Position numbers and translations under genes: made by a program | Shown: in pieces, positions 12,051 to 23,162 of the stretch | How positions within the stretch are numbered: position 1 is the first letter of the stretch | Layout of the letters: each line of letters opens with the position of its first letter | The notes under the pieces: generated by a model | Databases searched by the model: none | Seen by the model: the letters and a program-made list of their open reading frames with translations, nothing else | What the model was told of the DNA's origin: nothing | From: Chelydra serpentina | Taxonomy: Eukaryota; Chordata; Testudines; Chelydridae | DNA: 64,000 nt | Assembly (NCBI GenBank): GCA_037349315.1 | Contig: JBAIAC010000010.1 | Coordinates: 29,614,001 to 29,678,000, forward strand | Reading direction: 5' to 3'

Positions 12051-13839
12051 CAGACTTTATTTTGGTGGATTTATGTCTTAATATTTTGAATATTTATTAT
12101 TTATCAACCAGTCTGCTAGATATCCAGTTTTGAATGTAGTTCTCTCCTGCTCTCTCTCCTCTCATCTCACCCTCTCTCCCCAAAAGGATATGCTACAAAA
12201 GACATACTGGTATATTGAGACCTCAAATCCTCTTCTGAAGATGCTGTGACTTCACATACAGCTTTGCTAAAGGGTGCCAGAGTTTGACGTCATGGTCTCT
12301 AACCCAGCAGAATCAACACGTTTATGCAGCTGCATGTTATCCCAATTCACAGACAAGAACAATAACTCCTGGACTTGGTACAAAGTAAATGAAGCTGCTT
12401 GTTTCTAGAGCTTATTGGAAAATTCTTTTGAATGGTAAAATGTTTGAGCCTCTGGGTACAATGTCACTTTTGAGATTATCAGTGTGATTTTAAATAAAAC
12501 TCAAATTCTACAACGTATCAACTCTTCCTGAAGCAAAAACAGACTGAAAGAGATTTTTTTTTCTTGTTGTTTTCTTACTTGGGAAGAAAAAGAATGCGAC
12601 TAATCCCCAATACGTAAACTGACAAATGGGGGAGCTGTAATGCACCGCTGAGCAATCCAATCAATTGGCATTGTATGCATTTGCCTGGCCATACATCTGG
12701 TGTTTTAACTTTGGGAAACTATTATGATGTAATTGATTTGACTATATTTTAATTAAATGGAAGGGAACAACTAAAGTTTTAATGTGGGTGGCTGAATCGT
12801 AGTTTCCATACCGGGCTGCCAGTGCTGCAAAATGTTAATTAGACCTCCTGCTAGCAATGTACTCAAAAGGGTGGGTAGTGGCTACCTCAGATTAATTCTG
12901 ATTGCTGCCTTAAAATAACAGACGTGGGTAGTGGATATATTCCCTTGGGATAACCACAGCTGGAGCTGAGCACAGCCCACCTGAATGTCACCATCTTGCC
13001 GCAGGGACAAAACGGCGCACTGGTCAGGCTATCAGTGTAATGGTCCTGCAACACACAAGTTCAGAAAGGGTTTCACATGGCTGATTCACGCCTCTCCACC
13101 TCATGAGAAGCAAAGTGAAATCTTGCTGCAGTAAGTCCAGCTCCATAACGCAAGAGGCAAATTTATCTACGTTTTTTAAACCACCAAACAAAAGTCCAAA
13201 TTCTGCTCCTTGAGGAGCAACTGCATACAGCTGCAAAGTACCCTTAGTAATGCACATGGGCTTCACAAGCACTTTGCAAGGATCTACTGGAATTCTGTGT
13301 TTCCTTGACAGTGCTACTACAAATGTATATGGTCTCTATGCTGTTATCCAGACATCTCAGAAAAAGTCATAGTATCCAAAGAGGTGGGCAGAGTATATTA
13401 CAGACATGATTTACACTATCCTCATGTCCCTTCGGTCTCAGGAGTACGTTACACAAATATACTTCCAGGCTCTTTTGACAACAAAATGTTATGTACAGCC
13501 ACAACAGATGCCTTTCACAGCTGTACAGGGCATAAGCATCTGCAGAGCCACGTCTTAGGCATGAATATAACCTGAACAGTGGTTCTATCTTCCACATGCA
13601 CTTGCTACCATTTTCTCGCTCTCTCTTTCTCTTACTCCCTCCCACCCCTAAAGCATAATTTTTCTCACTATCCTCAAGCATGAACTTAGAGTCAGCATTA
13701 GAAAAACCAGGTACCCTTTTGTGACGGGTTGGGGAGGCCTCTTCCTGGCTGCCAGGAAGCAAGGAGTTAACTTCAGCTCAGTTTCCCACTACTCTGCACA
13801 GGTGCCTAGGGGAAGACAGAATGATGATATTCCAGTAGT
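12051..13839. other. Intronic stretch, apparently repeat-poor
   Basis: 12560-12830 is unlike any repeat I know and includes motifs such as ATTGTATGCATTTGC and ATGATGTAATTGATTTGAC, so it could be a conserved non-coding element; I have no alignment. A 131-codon minus frame at 13367-13762 has no recognisable domain or splice context. 13725-13830 might be an LTR fragment. Confidence 0.3.
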
Positions 13840-14345
13840 CTGAGTGCCAGCCTGGAACATAGGACCCCCAGTTCCAATTCCCTGCTCTGCCAGAATTCCT
13901 CTGCAACCTGCAGTAAGTCACTGAGGGTTTGTCTTCACTGACAAGTTAACTTAATTTTGTCCCTAACTCTAGTCCTGCCCCCCCACAAACTCTTAACTCA
14001 CATGTGGTGATGCTTTTAACTTGAGCTGACTGGCCCATTAGGGGTGTAGGCTACAGCTTGAGTTAGCACTACTTGTCAGCTGCTAATGTGATCTAATGTC
14101 ACTAACAGAATCACTCTGCGCGGCCCAACTGTAATTTCACAATGTAGTTGGGCTCATGAGAGCTTAGCTCATTTGTGTAGATAATTCAAATTACCCTTGC
14201 AGTGAAGAACTATGCTGAGTCTCTGTACCTCTGTTTCTCATCTGTACGACGGGGAGAGCAGCACTTCCCTACCTCACAGCTGTTGTGAGGATAGATATAT
14301 TAAAGATTATGAGGCACTCTGATACAATAGTAATAGGGTCTATAT
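13840..14345 (+). repeat. MIR/CORE-SINE split by a MITE
   Basis: The first part (13840-13925) ends GCAACCTGCAGTAAGTCACT. MIR sequence resumes near 14215 with GTCTCTGTACCTCTG, TTTCTCATCTGTACGACGGG and CAGCTGTTGTGAGGAT, then the tail. The halves are in order, same strand, and the intervening segment is a separate element. Confidence 0.75.
13926..14209. mobile_element. MITE inserted in a MIR
   Basis: The left end GGGTTTGTCTTCACTG and the right end CAGTGAAGAAC are inverted matches. The interior (AACTTGAGCTGACTGGCCC, GGCTACAGCTTGAGTTAGC) is like the turtle GGGTTTGTCTTCACT miniature family from memory. I could not define a target duplication, so the exact edges may be off by several bases. Confidence 0.65.
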
Positions 14346-16444
14346 AAGTACCATAGATAATGAGGCTGGGCTGGAGAATGCAGGGCAATCAAACAACAGA
14401 GGACATTGCATAAGAGCTACTGCACTGGCTTGGAAGACGGCAGCAAGGAGGGCTGTGTGGTGAGCCAGGCTGGGATTTTTCCTATAATGTTTCCAGGCAG
14501 AGTATAAGACCAGTTTGTCTTGTCCTTTTGTAAATACTTCATCCTGAAACCCTCAGGAAGGAAAAAACCATGAGGAAGGATGCAGGAGGCCAGAAACACT
14601 GTTTTGTTTCATCTGTCCCCACAGCTGATTTCCACATTCAGTGTACCGTGCAGTATGCTGCTGGTGGTGCTCACGAGGGCATCCTGACTGATGACATTGT
14701 TTACACTGAAAAATAATAAGCATACAAAGAAACAGGTGCGATGAGGAAAACTCTGAGCACCTTACTCAGACTTGTACTTAGTCCTTGAATAGCCAAACCC
14801 CACACTGAGATCAGTAGGAGTTTGCCTAGGACTGAATACAATGCACCTCCGGATTTGGCTTCATATTTGTAATATTCACAAATAACCGATCACAGACTAG
14901 GTATTCGCATTCCAGCACCATACTGTCTTAATTAGAGCATCAGATAGTCCTACATCCTCATCACTTACTCCCTCTTCAACCAACTGTTCAACTTCTGTCC
15001 TTTTTGGCTTCTTTCATAGGGAACAATTAAGAGATTATTGTTCCCAGAATACAGACATTAGAACTCAATTTGGATGAAAATTAATAATTCCCACCTGTTA
15101 CTTGCTCTCTGATTGGAACCCAGTTGGCTCGGATCGGAAAAGAGCAAAGTTAGGCTAACAGTAAACTGTATACTTTCCTTTCCTCCCTCCAATGATTTGT
15201 TTAAAAAAAGCAAATGGAAAGCTTCCAGACACTAAAGTTTTCCAGATGTAATAAACGTCAAGATAGATCCTAAATTTGACCTAAAAAATTACACAGTAAA
15301 AAACCAAGCAAGCAAGCAACCAAACCAGCCATAGTAAGGAGAAAGGGGGGTGGAAAGAAAAAGAAATGGAAAGAAAAACGGTAAAATTAGAAAAAAAAAT
15401 TGCTGCACAAATGAAATCACAACCAAACTGCTTTTTAACTGAGGGCTGAAAGTTATTGTACATCATGTCAGTATATTAGGAAATAAATCTCACCTTGAAG
15501 CACAGAGATAAAGCTTTCTAATATATTGGTGGGGTGGGGGGGACAAAAAGAAAATTTTAGAGAATTTTATGATTCAGCCTAAAAATAAATTTAATTTTAC
15601 TTTTCTTGTTGAATTTTATACCGATATATTTCAATGCCACATCTGAGAACAAATACTGCAAAGCCAGAAATGTTTCCTTCAATTGATAATGGAAAAATGA
15701 GTGATGATTAGTTTATGGAAAATATATTTAGCAACTGGCAAGTGACAGAAAGTCTCAGCAGAGACTGAACAGGAGTGTGAAAATAATTTGAAGTAAGTAT
15801 GTGGCCCCCCTACTTTTGTGCTAAAATAAATATGAACTAAAACCAAACAATTCTAGAGTAAATGAAACATGTTTTACAGATGATAAAATGAGACCAAGTC
15901 AAGTGTATCACATGGAAGCCTTTGGTCCCATTCCCATTTCTCAAGCTAGTTCCAAAATTACCTTCCAGCTGCACAAAATACAGTGGAAACTCTTCAATGG
16001 CCTGTCAAAACATTTGGAACTAAAGCAAGGAAAGATAGGAGAGTGCTGAGACCCTCAAACTGGTTTGGTCTTCCAAGAGAAAACACATAATAGATACACT
16101 GTATAATTTGCCTAAACTAGGACTTCCTATCCCCTGTAGTTCACAGAAACCTGAAAAGACAATATGAGAATCACAATATGCAGTTTAAAAATATTGAAAT
16201 GAGTAAGTCAAGTGAGCACCTCCTAGCAACACAAGACAGCTGCTGCTCAGTCATTCCAAAATGCCAGGGTACTTCCTGACTGCCAGGTCCTAAACCTCCA
16301 AATACAAGATTTTCAAAAGAGCTCAAAGCCAGATTATCCAATGCTCAACACCCACATTTAGGTCCAGATTTCCAAGAGAGCTAAACTCCCATTTAGGCAC
16401 CTAAATAATGACGATATAGTTTCACCATATGGCGATAACTCTTT
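14346..16444. other. Intronic stretch with no recognised gene
   Basis: 14780-14860 and 16330-16400 contain short relics like the amniote palindromic miniature repeats (ATTTAGGCACCTAAATAATG). Otherwise no feature was recognised. Confidence 0.4.
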
Positions 16445-17024
16445 CAATTCCACTGGTATCTCTAGAGGATGTTAAACTACAGCTACTAAAGTCTGACATT
16501 TTTTAAATCAGCAGGTACAGAAAACTTGCATCCAAGGGTTTTAAAAGAGCTGGCTGAGGAGCTCATTGGACCATTAATATTGATTTTCAATAAGCTTTAG
16601 AGCACTGGGGAAGGTCCAGAAGCTGAACGAAAGTGAATATTGTACGGATTTTTAAAGAAGGTAAATGGGGTGACCTGGATAATAATAATAGGCCTGTCAC
16701 CCTGACACCAATCCTAAACAAGATAATGGAGCAGCTGATACTGGACTCAATTAGTAAAGAATTAAAGGAGGGTAATGTAATTAATGTGAATCAAGATGGG
16801 TTGATGGAAAATAGATCTTGTCATACTAACTTGATATCTTATTTTCATGAGATTACAAGTTTGGTTGATAAAGGTAATAGTGTTGACAATCTACTTAGAC
16901 TTATTACAGCATTAGACTTGGTGCCATAAAACATTGTGATTAAAAAAATTGAATATAAAATGAATGCAGCACACATGATATGGATTAAAAAGTGGCTAAG
17001 TATAGGTCTCAGAATGTAATAGTA
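16445..17024 (+). mobile_element. Decayed CR1 reverse-transcriptase fragment
   Basis: Plus-strand translation gives a degraded version of the CR1 RT segment, with FNKLWSTGE-like sequence upstream of the 98-codon frame at 16633-16929. That frame contains VRIFKEGKWGD, NRPVTLTPILNKIMEQLI, an ENRSCHTNLISYFHEITSLV block and VDKGNSVD. Similarity continues past 16929 to about 17024. It has stops and frameshifts and is far older than the copy at 35560-38693. It stops where gypsy-related sequence begins nearby and I do not see it resume. Confidence 0.8.
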
Positions 17025-17164
17025 AAGGGGGCCCTAGCACCTCCAGTCAGGGGTGCCCTGGGGGCACATATTTGTGCTCAAAGTATGTTATCCCATCCTG
17101 CATGGACTGTGTCCCTTGGGCAAGTGGGTCTTTATTTGAGGCAGATCAGAGGAAGGAGAGCAGG

Positions 17165-18540
17165 TCTCACTGAACTATGACATTGGCAAAGTTACCAGGC
17201 TTGAGGAGGTAGGGGGGCTTGGAAGTTGATTCTTCGCTTGCCCGGTAGTATTCCCCCTTCCACGATAGAGCATCAGCTTTTCCATTTTGCTTTCCCAGGT
17301 AGTCGGTAATTGTGAAATTGAACCAAGAAAAGAACAGGGCCCACCTTAGCTGCCTTTGGTTCAATGCTCGGGTCCCGTACAGATACTTAAGGTATTCGTC
17401 AAATGTCGTTTTTATAGCAAGCAGCTCCTTGTCCATTATTTCATAGTTCATCTCTGCGGCGGTAAGTTTTTGAGAATAGAATGTGCAAGGGTGCAGAACT
17501 GACTGGGGTCCGAGTCACTGTGAGAGTACTGTCCCTATGGCCACGTTGGATGCATCTGCTGCCACTGTGAAAGGATGAGTCAGGTCAAGGTGTGCCAGGA
17601 TTGGGGATGTGGTGAAGGCAGCCATTAGCTGGTCAAAAGCAAGCTGGGCTTCAGATGACCAAGTGAATCACATGGGGCTTTGAGGAGGAGGGAAGTCAGG
17701 TGGATTATGAATTGGGAGTTTGCTGATGAATCTCCTATAAAAATCTGTAAAGCCCAGGAAGTGCTGAAGTGCTCACAGCACCACTGAGGTGCTGTCCAGT
17801 TGCAGATGGCTTCCACCGTCTGTGGATCCATCTGGATTTCTTCTGGGGAGATGGTGTACCCCAAAAATTCAGTGCTGGTCTGGTCAAAAGTGCATGTTTC
17901 CAGTTTGGCATACAAACAATGCTTCCCTAAGCTCTCAAAGACTCACCGAACATACTGGTAGTGCTGCTCCAAGTTTTTGGAAAATACCAGTATATCATTG
18001 AGGTAGATGATCACGTACTGGTCCAGGATATCCCTGAACACATCATTTATGAAATGCTGAAATGTTGCAGGGGCATTGGTTAAGCCAAATGGCATGAGCA
18101 AGTATTTGAAGTTTCCATATCATGTACGAAAAGTGGTCTTCCATTCGTCCCCAGCCCTTATGTCCCCCAAATATCTAGTTTCATGAATATCCTGGCAGTC
18201 CAGCAATTCCAGAATGAGGGGCAAAGGGTACTCGTTATGAATGGTCACTTAGTTCAATGAGTGATAGTCTATACAGAGGCATAGTGACCCGTCCTTCTTC
18301 ACAAAGAGGATCGGTGCCTCTGCTGGAGAAGTGAATTGACAATGAAGCCGTAGGCGATGTTTCCCTGTAAATACTCACATAGTGCCTCCAGCTCTGGTTA
18401 GGACATGGAGTGTATCTGTCCGTAAGGGACCTTTGCCCCAAGCTGGATATCTATTGGGCAGTCATAGTCTCTGTGCAGGAGTAGTGAGTCTGCATTTTTC
18501 TTCTTGAAAATATCCAGGGAGTTGTGGTATTGTATGATTT
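17165..18540 (-). mobile_element. Ty3/gypsy pol remnant (RT and RNase H)
   Basis: On the minus strand the order is a pre-RT segment (KKNADSLLLHRDYDCPID, LGAKVPYGQI), RT with MPFGLTNAPATFQ, the catalytic region as YLNDILVFS (canonical YLDD, so an Asp is lost), a TSTEFLGYTISPEEIQMDP block, and RNase H with IMDKELLAI, LNQRQLRWALFFSWFNF and NGKADALS. Several frameshifts and stops separate these. About 20 residues of RNase H after KYLYG seem deleted. No LTRs, gag or complete integrase were recognised. It is a dead remnant. Confidence 0.85.
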
Positions 18541-18699
18541 TTACGGGATTAATACTATTTATATAATATGGGTTATAGGCTGGACAATTAAGCTGATTAG
18601 AAGATAAGAAGATTCTTGTCCCAGAATCAAGCTACACAGAGTTTTGCAAGGACTGTTGGCATGTATGACATACCCTCTGTGTGAGTGTGTGAAGATCCC

Positions 18700-19070
18700 C
18701 AAACAATAGCTCTGATGGGGTGAGCTGCCCCAGACGTCTCAGGTAGGTGTTAAATCAGATGCCCAGCAATGATCGTTTAAAACGTTAACATTGTTAACTA
18801 TTTTAATTTTAATGTAAGAATGAAGCTCCTCCCCCATTCCCAAATTCAACCCCTGGTCACCAAAATCCCATGGTAAAATTATGCATGGGGGGGGGGGTAT
18901 TATTGCATTAATACCTTAAAGTATAACTGAGTCCCTTCAAAAATTGCATATTGGTGACTCACAAAGGTGGAGTTATTTTGTGGAGCCTGGGAGACATTTT
19001 TCCCAGTATGACCCCTCTGCATGCTGTGATTAGAGCTCTAAATGCATAGATACAAACAACAGAATATTTA
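18700..19070. repeat. Dispersed repeat R2, copy B (unclassified)
   Basis: This is the same-orientation partner of the repeat at 335-840, sharing AACAATAGCTCT, TCAGATGCCCAGC, GTTAACTATTTTAA, and CATATTGGTGAC followed by AAGGTGGAGTTATTTTGT. A poly-G run lies near 18888-18898. It follows the gypsy remnant, so it could belong to a larger composite. Confidence 0.45.
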
Positions 19071-20648
19071 CATACAAAAACCTAAGATCAACTTGATATC
19101 AGTCATGTTGTTAAAATCCCTATTACAGAACTGTCTGGAATTGCAGTGCTGCATTTTTAAATGCGACATTTCTTATATTCCCACAGTTTTGTCATCTACG
19201 TTCAAAACCACATAGTACAGGAAGTTGCATTTTGCTGCAGTTATTCAAATGTGCATAAGTCAAACCTGATGCAAAAGGTCCTGATGTCCCAGTTGGCCAC
19301 AAAAACCTAATGAAGAGGTCAAGGGGAGGTTTACATTTCACTGGTAAATTTCTGAGCTTTGTTATTGCAAATGGTTATGGAGCCTATTAGCTCTGCACCC
19401 ATAAAAAGGACTATGGGTAATTTAGTTTAGTTCTTTAACTCCCTTGAAAATGTCTGTCTTCATTGCTAGATCCTACCTTGTGTAAACAGTAACGTTTGAA
19501 CATGATCACAAGGAATGTATCAGTTATTAATCACAACTCTTCTTGTTCTAAATCCTAATTTGTCAATACCAAGCACGTGTTCTAAAGTGATACAGTTCAT
19601 GGTTTTTCTCCACAGTAATATCAGGATCCTGGGTAAAATCAAAGCACTTATTTGCTGTGAGGAAATCCAAGCCAACAAGTTGCAGATGGCTTTTATTCAG
19701 CATCATGTTTCATTGCTCTCATCAACCCTAGCTGCATGGCAAACAGCTGTTGTATTTACTGTATCTAGCTCTTCATTAAGGAAAGGGGGAGAAATTGCAT
19801 ATAGGATGAAACATTCTTCAACCCAGCTGCTTCTCCTACTCCAAGCACACATAAAAATGTAGCTTGTGAAGGGATTCAGTTCTATTTTAAAGGATTATAA
19901 TAAAAAGTTTAATGTTCTTTTATTTCTACATAATAAAGCAATAATAATTCCATCAAGGGATTCTGGTGACATCATGAACCATGAGCACAAAGCTCCAGGT
20001 GGAATTATAGCTCTGCTTTATGCTGATTTGAGGAGTGCATTAATATGATATGGTTTAGGTTTTTAATTTTGCTGTGGAGCTGGTGGTTATGAGAGTGGGG
20101 GGCTAACAACTAACACAACCAACACTGGCTAGAATATATTGCAAAGCAGCAACTGCACAAGCTTCCTCTAAACAGCTGTCAGTGCATCTCGATCCTGTCC
20201 TCCAGCACCATCTGTTCTTCCATTTCAGGTTGCCCATCCTGCCAATTAGCATGGTGGTTTTATTATGTGGAGCACAAATGACAAGGCATTTGGAGATCTT
20301 AATCCACTTTCTCGTTTGGAAAATAGATGAAGATCTTTAAACCCATTGTTATTTGGGTCTTAAAGCAGGATTTGGGTATAGATCCCCGAAGATAAAAGGC
20401 TAGAGGACTAGCCACCTTCTATCTCTATAATACAGCCTGGAAAATTCAATTTCCCTGTGCTCCTGGGACAAGCACTATTTTGACATGCGAGTAAAATGCC
20501 ATTAGTTTTTCTACTATCATTGGGTTAAGGGTAGGCAGATAGGTTGGGTGCATGGGATGATACATTTCCATTACAATTTTGTACGGGTCTTATAAAACAT
20601 GGGAAATACACAATATTTTCCTTATCTATGTCTCTTAATCTCTCCACA
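19071..20648. other. Intronic stretch with no recognised feature
   Basis: A 115-codon plus frame (19515-19862) has no domain, no repeat signature and no splice support. No RNA gene was seen. Confidence 0.45.
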
Positions 20649-20656
20649 GCCTTCAG

Positions 20657-21076
20657 CAGGGCCGGCTCCAGGCACCAGTTTACCAAGCATGTGCTTGGGG
20701 CGGCACCTGGAGGGGGGCGGCGCTCAGGGTTTTGTTTTTGTTTTTAAAAATCATACAGTGGCGCCCTGGCCGCCCGGGAGAAAGGGGCCGCGGCCGGGCT
20801 TGCTGCCCGCCCCGCGGTGCTCCGGCCGCCCGGGAGAGCGGGGCCGCGGCCGGGCTCGGCGCCCTCCCCTGCCGCGCTCCCCGCAGGCGCCCCGGCCGGA
20901 ACAGCGGGGCCTGCTGTGTTCCCCGTGGGCGCCCTGGCCGGGGCAGCGGGGCCTGCCATGTTCCATGTCCCGGCCGGGGCAGCGGGACCTGCCGTGCTCC
21001 CCGCCCCAGCTGGGGGAGCGGGGCGGCGGGCGGCTTTTTTGCCTGGCGCGGCAAAAAAAAGTCAGAGCCAGCCCTG
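20657..21076. mobile_element. GC-rich hAT-type miniature element
   Basis: A perfect 8-bp duplication GCCTTCAG flanks it (20649-20656 and 21077-21084). The left end is CAGGGCCGGCTCCAGGCACC; the right end reversed is CAGGGCTGGCTCTGAC. The interior is 70-80% GC with tandem-like GCCGGGGCAGCGGGGCCTGC units. Long open frames on both strands here reflect GC content, not genes. Confidence 0.9.
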
Positions 21077-21845
21077 GCCTTCAGCCAGTCTGTATTTCAG
21101 ATTCCACCTTCTCCTCTGCTCCCTACTTTTCTGGTTCTTCTCTACCTACCTGTTTAACAGTTTGATTTTAAAAACTATTTACATTCCTACAAGCCCATGT
21201 GATTTTCTTTACTGTATGCACTTTTCTGGCACTCTCATTCTGGTATTAACACTGAGTAATAATAAGAATGCACTTCCTTTTTTTTTTAAACATATCTATG
21301 TGGGCTTTAGGCTAAAATAAAATCTAATCATGTACTTTTCTTTAACATTTTAAAGTTAATTTAGTGCTTCTGTTAGCCTGGTGCTGCATTGGCAACCCTG
21401 GCAACTGAAGACAGCTACCCACTGAAGCAACACAATATAAACAGCTCATCTTCCTCCAGTAATGTAGCCCTAATGTGTTTCACTCCTATGCTGGGAGCCC
21501 ACCTCTTGCAGAACTCACCATGTTTATTCAGTCAGAGACTACTCCCTCCCTCCAATACAGACCACTGAACTGACATCAGATGGTAACTTCTGGTCATTAC
21601 AAACCTGGGCCAGATTCAAGCCTGGCAATCTAGAGGTCACTGTATCCCATTGGAAATCTCTTGGGAAACATTTCAGTCCTCCAAGTCTATTCAAATAAGT
21701 TCTTAATGATAAGAAGTTTTAATTATGTTTACACAAAAAATAAGGATCTTCTTAACAGACTTCAATAATCATTTAAAACCTACTTTGACCAAACTACTGT
21801 TGTCAATCTCATGATTTTATTGAACGTGTCAAGATATGTGATGTT

Positions 21846-22095
21846 TTTCTTAAAGCTCTAAACCCTGGAATCATGTGAATACATTAAAATCCCAGCTTTA
21901 ATTTAAAAAATGAAAAGCAAGTTTCTAGCCCTCCTGGTTGTTAGATAATCTTGAAAACGGAAACCCTAAAAGTTTCAAAAGTCATTAGGCAAATCAAAAG
22001 AACTCCAAATGTATTATTTTAAAAAAATCTCATGAGTTTTAAGCAAATCATCATTTTTAGGGCCTGACTCATGACTTCCGAATGCTTGAATTCTG
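21846..22095 (+). repeat. Dispersed repeat R1, copy 2
   Basis: TTTCTTAAAGCTCTAAACCC ... TTTCTAGCCCTCCTGG ... GGGCCTGACTCATGACTTCC follows the same order as the other two copies. Middle parts are diverged. Confidence 0.6.
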
Positions 22096-22439
22096 CAGGC
22101 TTGGATGTAATAGGTTGCAGATTTTGTGGCAGTTTCAATCAAGATAAAAATGGAAGGTTTAGCTGAATTAAATATGCAAATGAATAATACAATCTCAACA
22201 ATATTCACTGTTATTTTATAGTACAATTACTATAAAATCTTGCATTGAAAATGGATAGCTTCATTATAGAAGTTGCTAGGGGACAATGGAGGTTCTGGCA
22301 GCTGGATACAGTTGGGGCTCTGGGCATGCCATTCAAATAAACTGGGACATCTCACACCTTTCAGAGCAATTATTTCAGGCTGTCTGAGGAATCAGGAGAA
22401 CAAGACTATGAGTTAACACTCTATTAATATTTGCAAGGT

Positions 22440-23060
22440 GTCACGATTCAGGCCTACTAGCAAAGGCACCCACTCTAGGCTCCCAGCCTCTCAGCTATCA
22501 CCTCTCTGGGTGGAGACCCTCATCTCTCCCTCCAGACTGGGGTTTTTCCAGGCTGCACAGTTCCTTGCCTATGCTGTGAGTTCCCCAGCAAGGCAGACTG
22601 CCTAAACAAGCCTACTTTGCTTTCTCCTCGGAGGCTATACACAGTGTAATTGCCAGCAGCCCTTTCTACAGCACAGCACATTTTTTTAAGGCGAAAGCAT
22701 TACAGAGAAAACACATTACAACAATAAAATAATCTATCTGCATGCTGATAAGCTTACCAGAGATCACCCCAACTCCAACAAGGGCTCTGGCAGATAACCC
22801 GTCTTTCAAACCCTCAAGGGGTTTTTTTCTGCAGTAACTAGTTCATAAAAGCTGTTAGCTCAGAACAAGCACCCCCATGAATCTGTGAGTCCCTCCTTTA
22901 TGCCTTTGAGCCTTTGACCTTGGGACTCTGGGAACCAGATAGAACACATTTGCCTCTGGCTAGAGATTACTTGGGAACCCCCTTTTAACTTTGTTTGCGC
23001 TAAAGTTCATTCTTGTCTGGCATATTTAAATTAGTCCTTTGAAGCTCAAGTCATAACACT
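22440..23060. repeat. Possible LTR or LTR-like dispersed repeat
   Basis: The block starts TGTCACGATTCAGGCC and ends AAGTCATAACA, so it has TG...CA ends and differs in texture from its flanks. I found no 4-6-bp target duplication and no orientation signal I trust. Confidence 0.3.
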
Positions 23061-23077
23061 TCCTAGGCTTTACATTT

Positions 23078-23162
23078 AGTTGGTGTTGGTCCTGGTTTGA
23101 GCAGGAGGTTGGACGAGATGACCTCCTGAGGTCCCTTCCAACCCTAATCTCTGATTCTATGT
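23078..23162 (+). mobile_element. CR1 3'-end fragment
   Basis: GTTGGTCCTGGTTTGAGCAGG ... GACGAGATGACCTCCTGAGG ... CCTTCCAACCCTAATC ... GATTCTATG is nearly the same as the 3' end of the CR1 at 38608-38693. It is a severely 5'-truncated copy. Confidence 0.85.

Noticed and set aside
13367..13762. 131-codon minus frame
   Set aside because: No recognisable motif, no acceptor or donor at sensible positions, and no similarity to PHACTR2 or a neighbouring gene.
20599..21165. 188-codon plus-strand frame, with overlapping long frames on both strands
   Set aside because: It lies inside a 70-80% GC hAT-type element with a perfect 8-bp duplication. GC-rich sequence lacks stops in all frames, and the translation is Pro/Gly/Ala/Arg filler with no domain.
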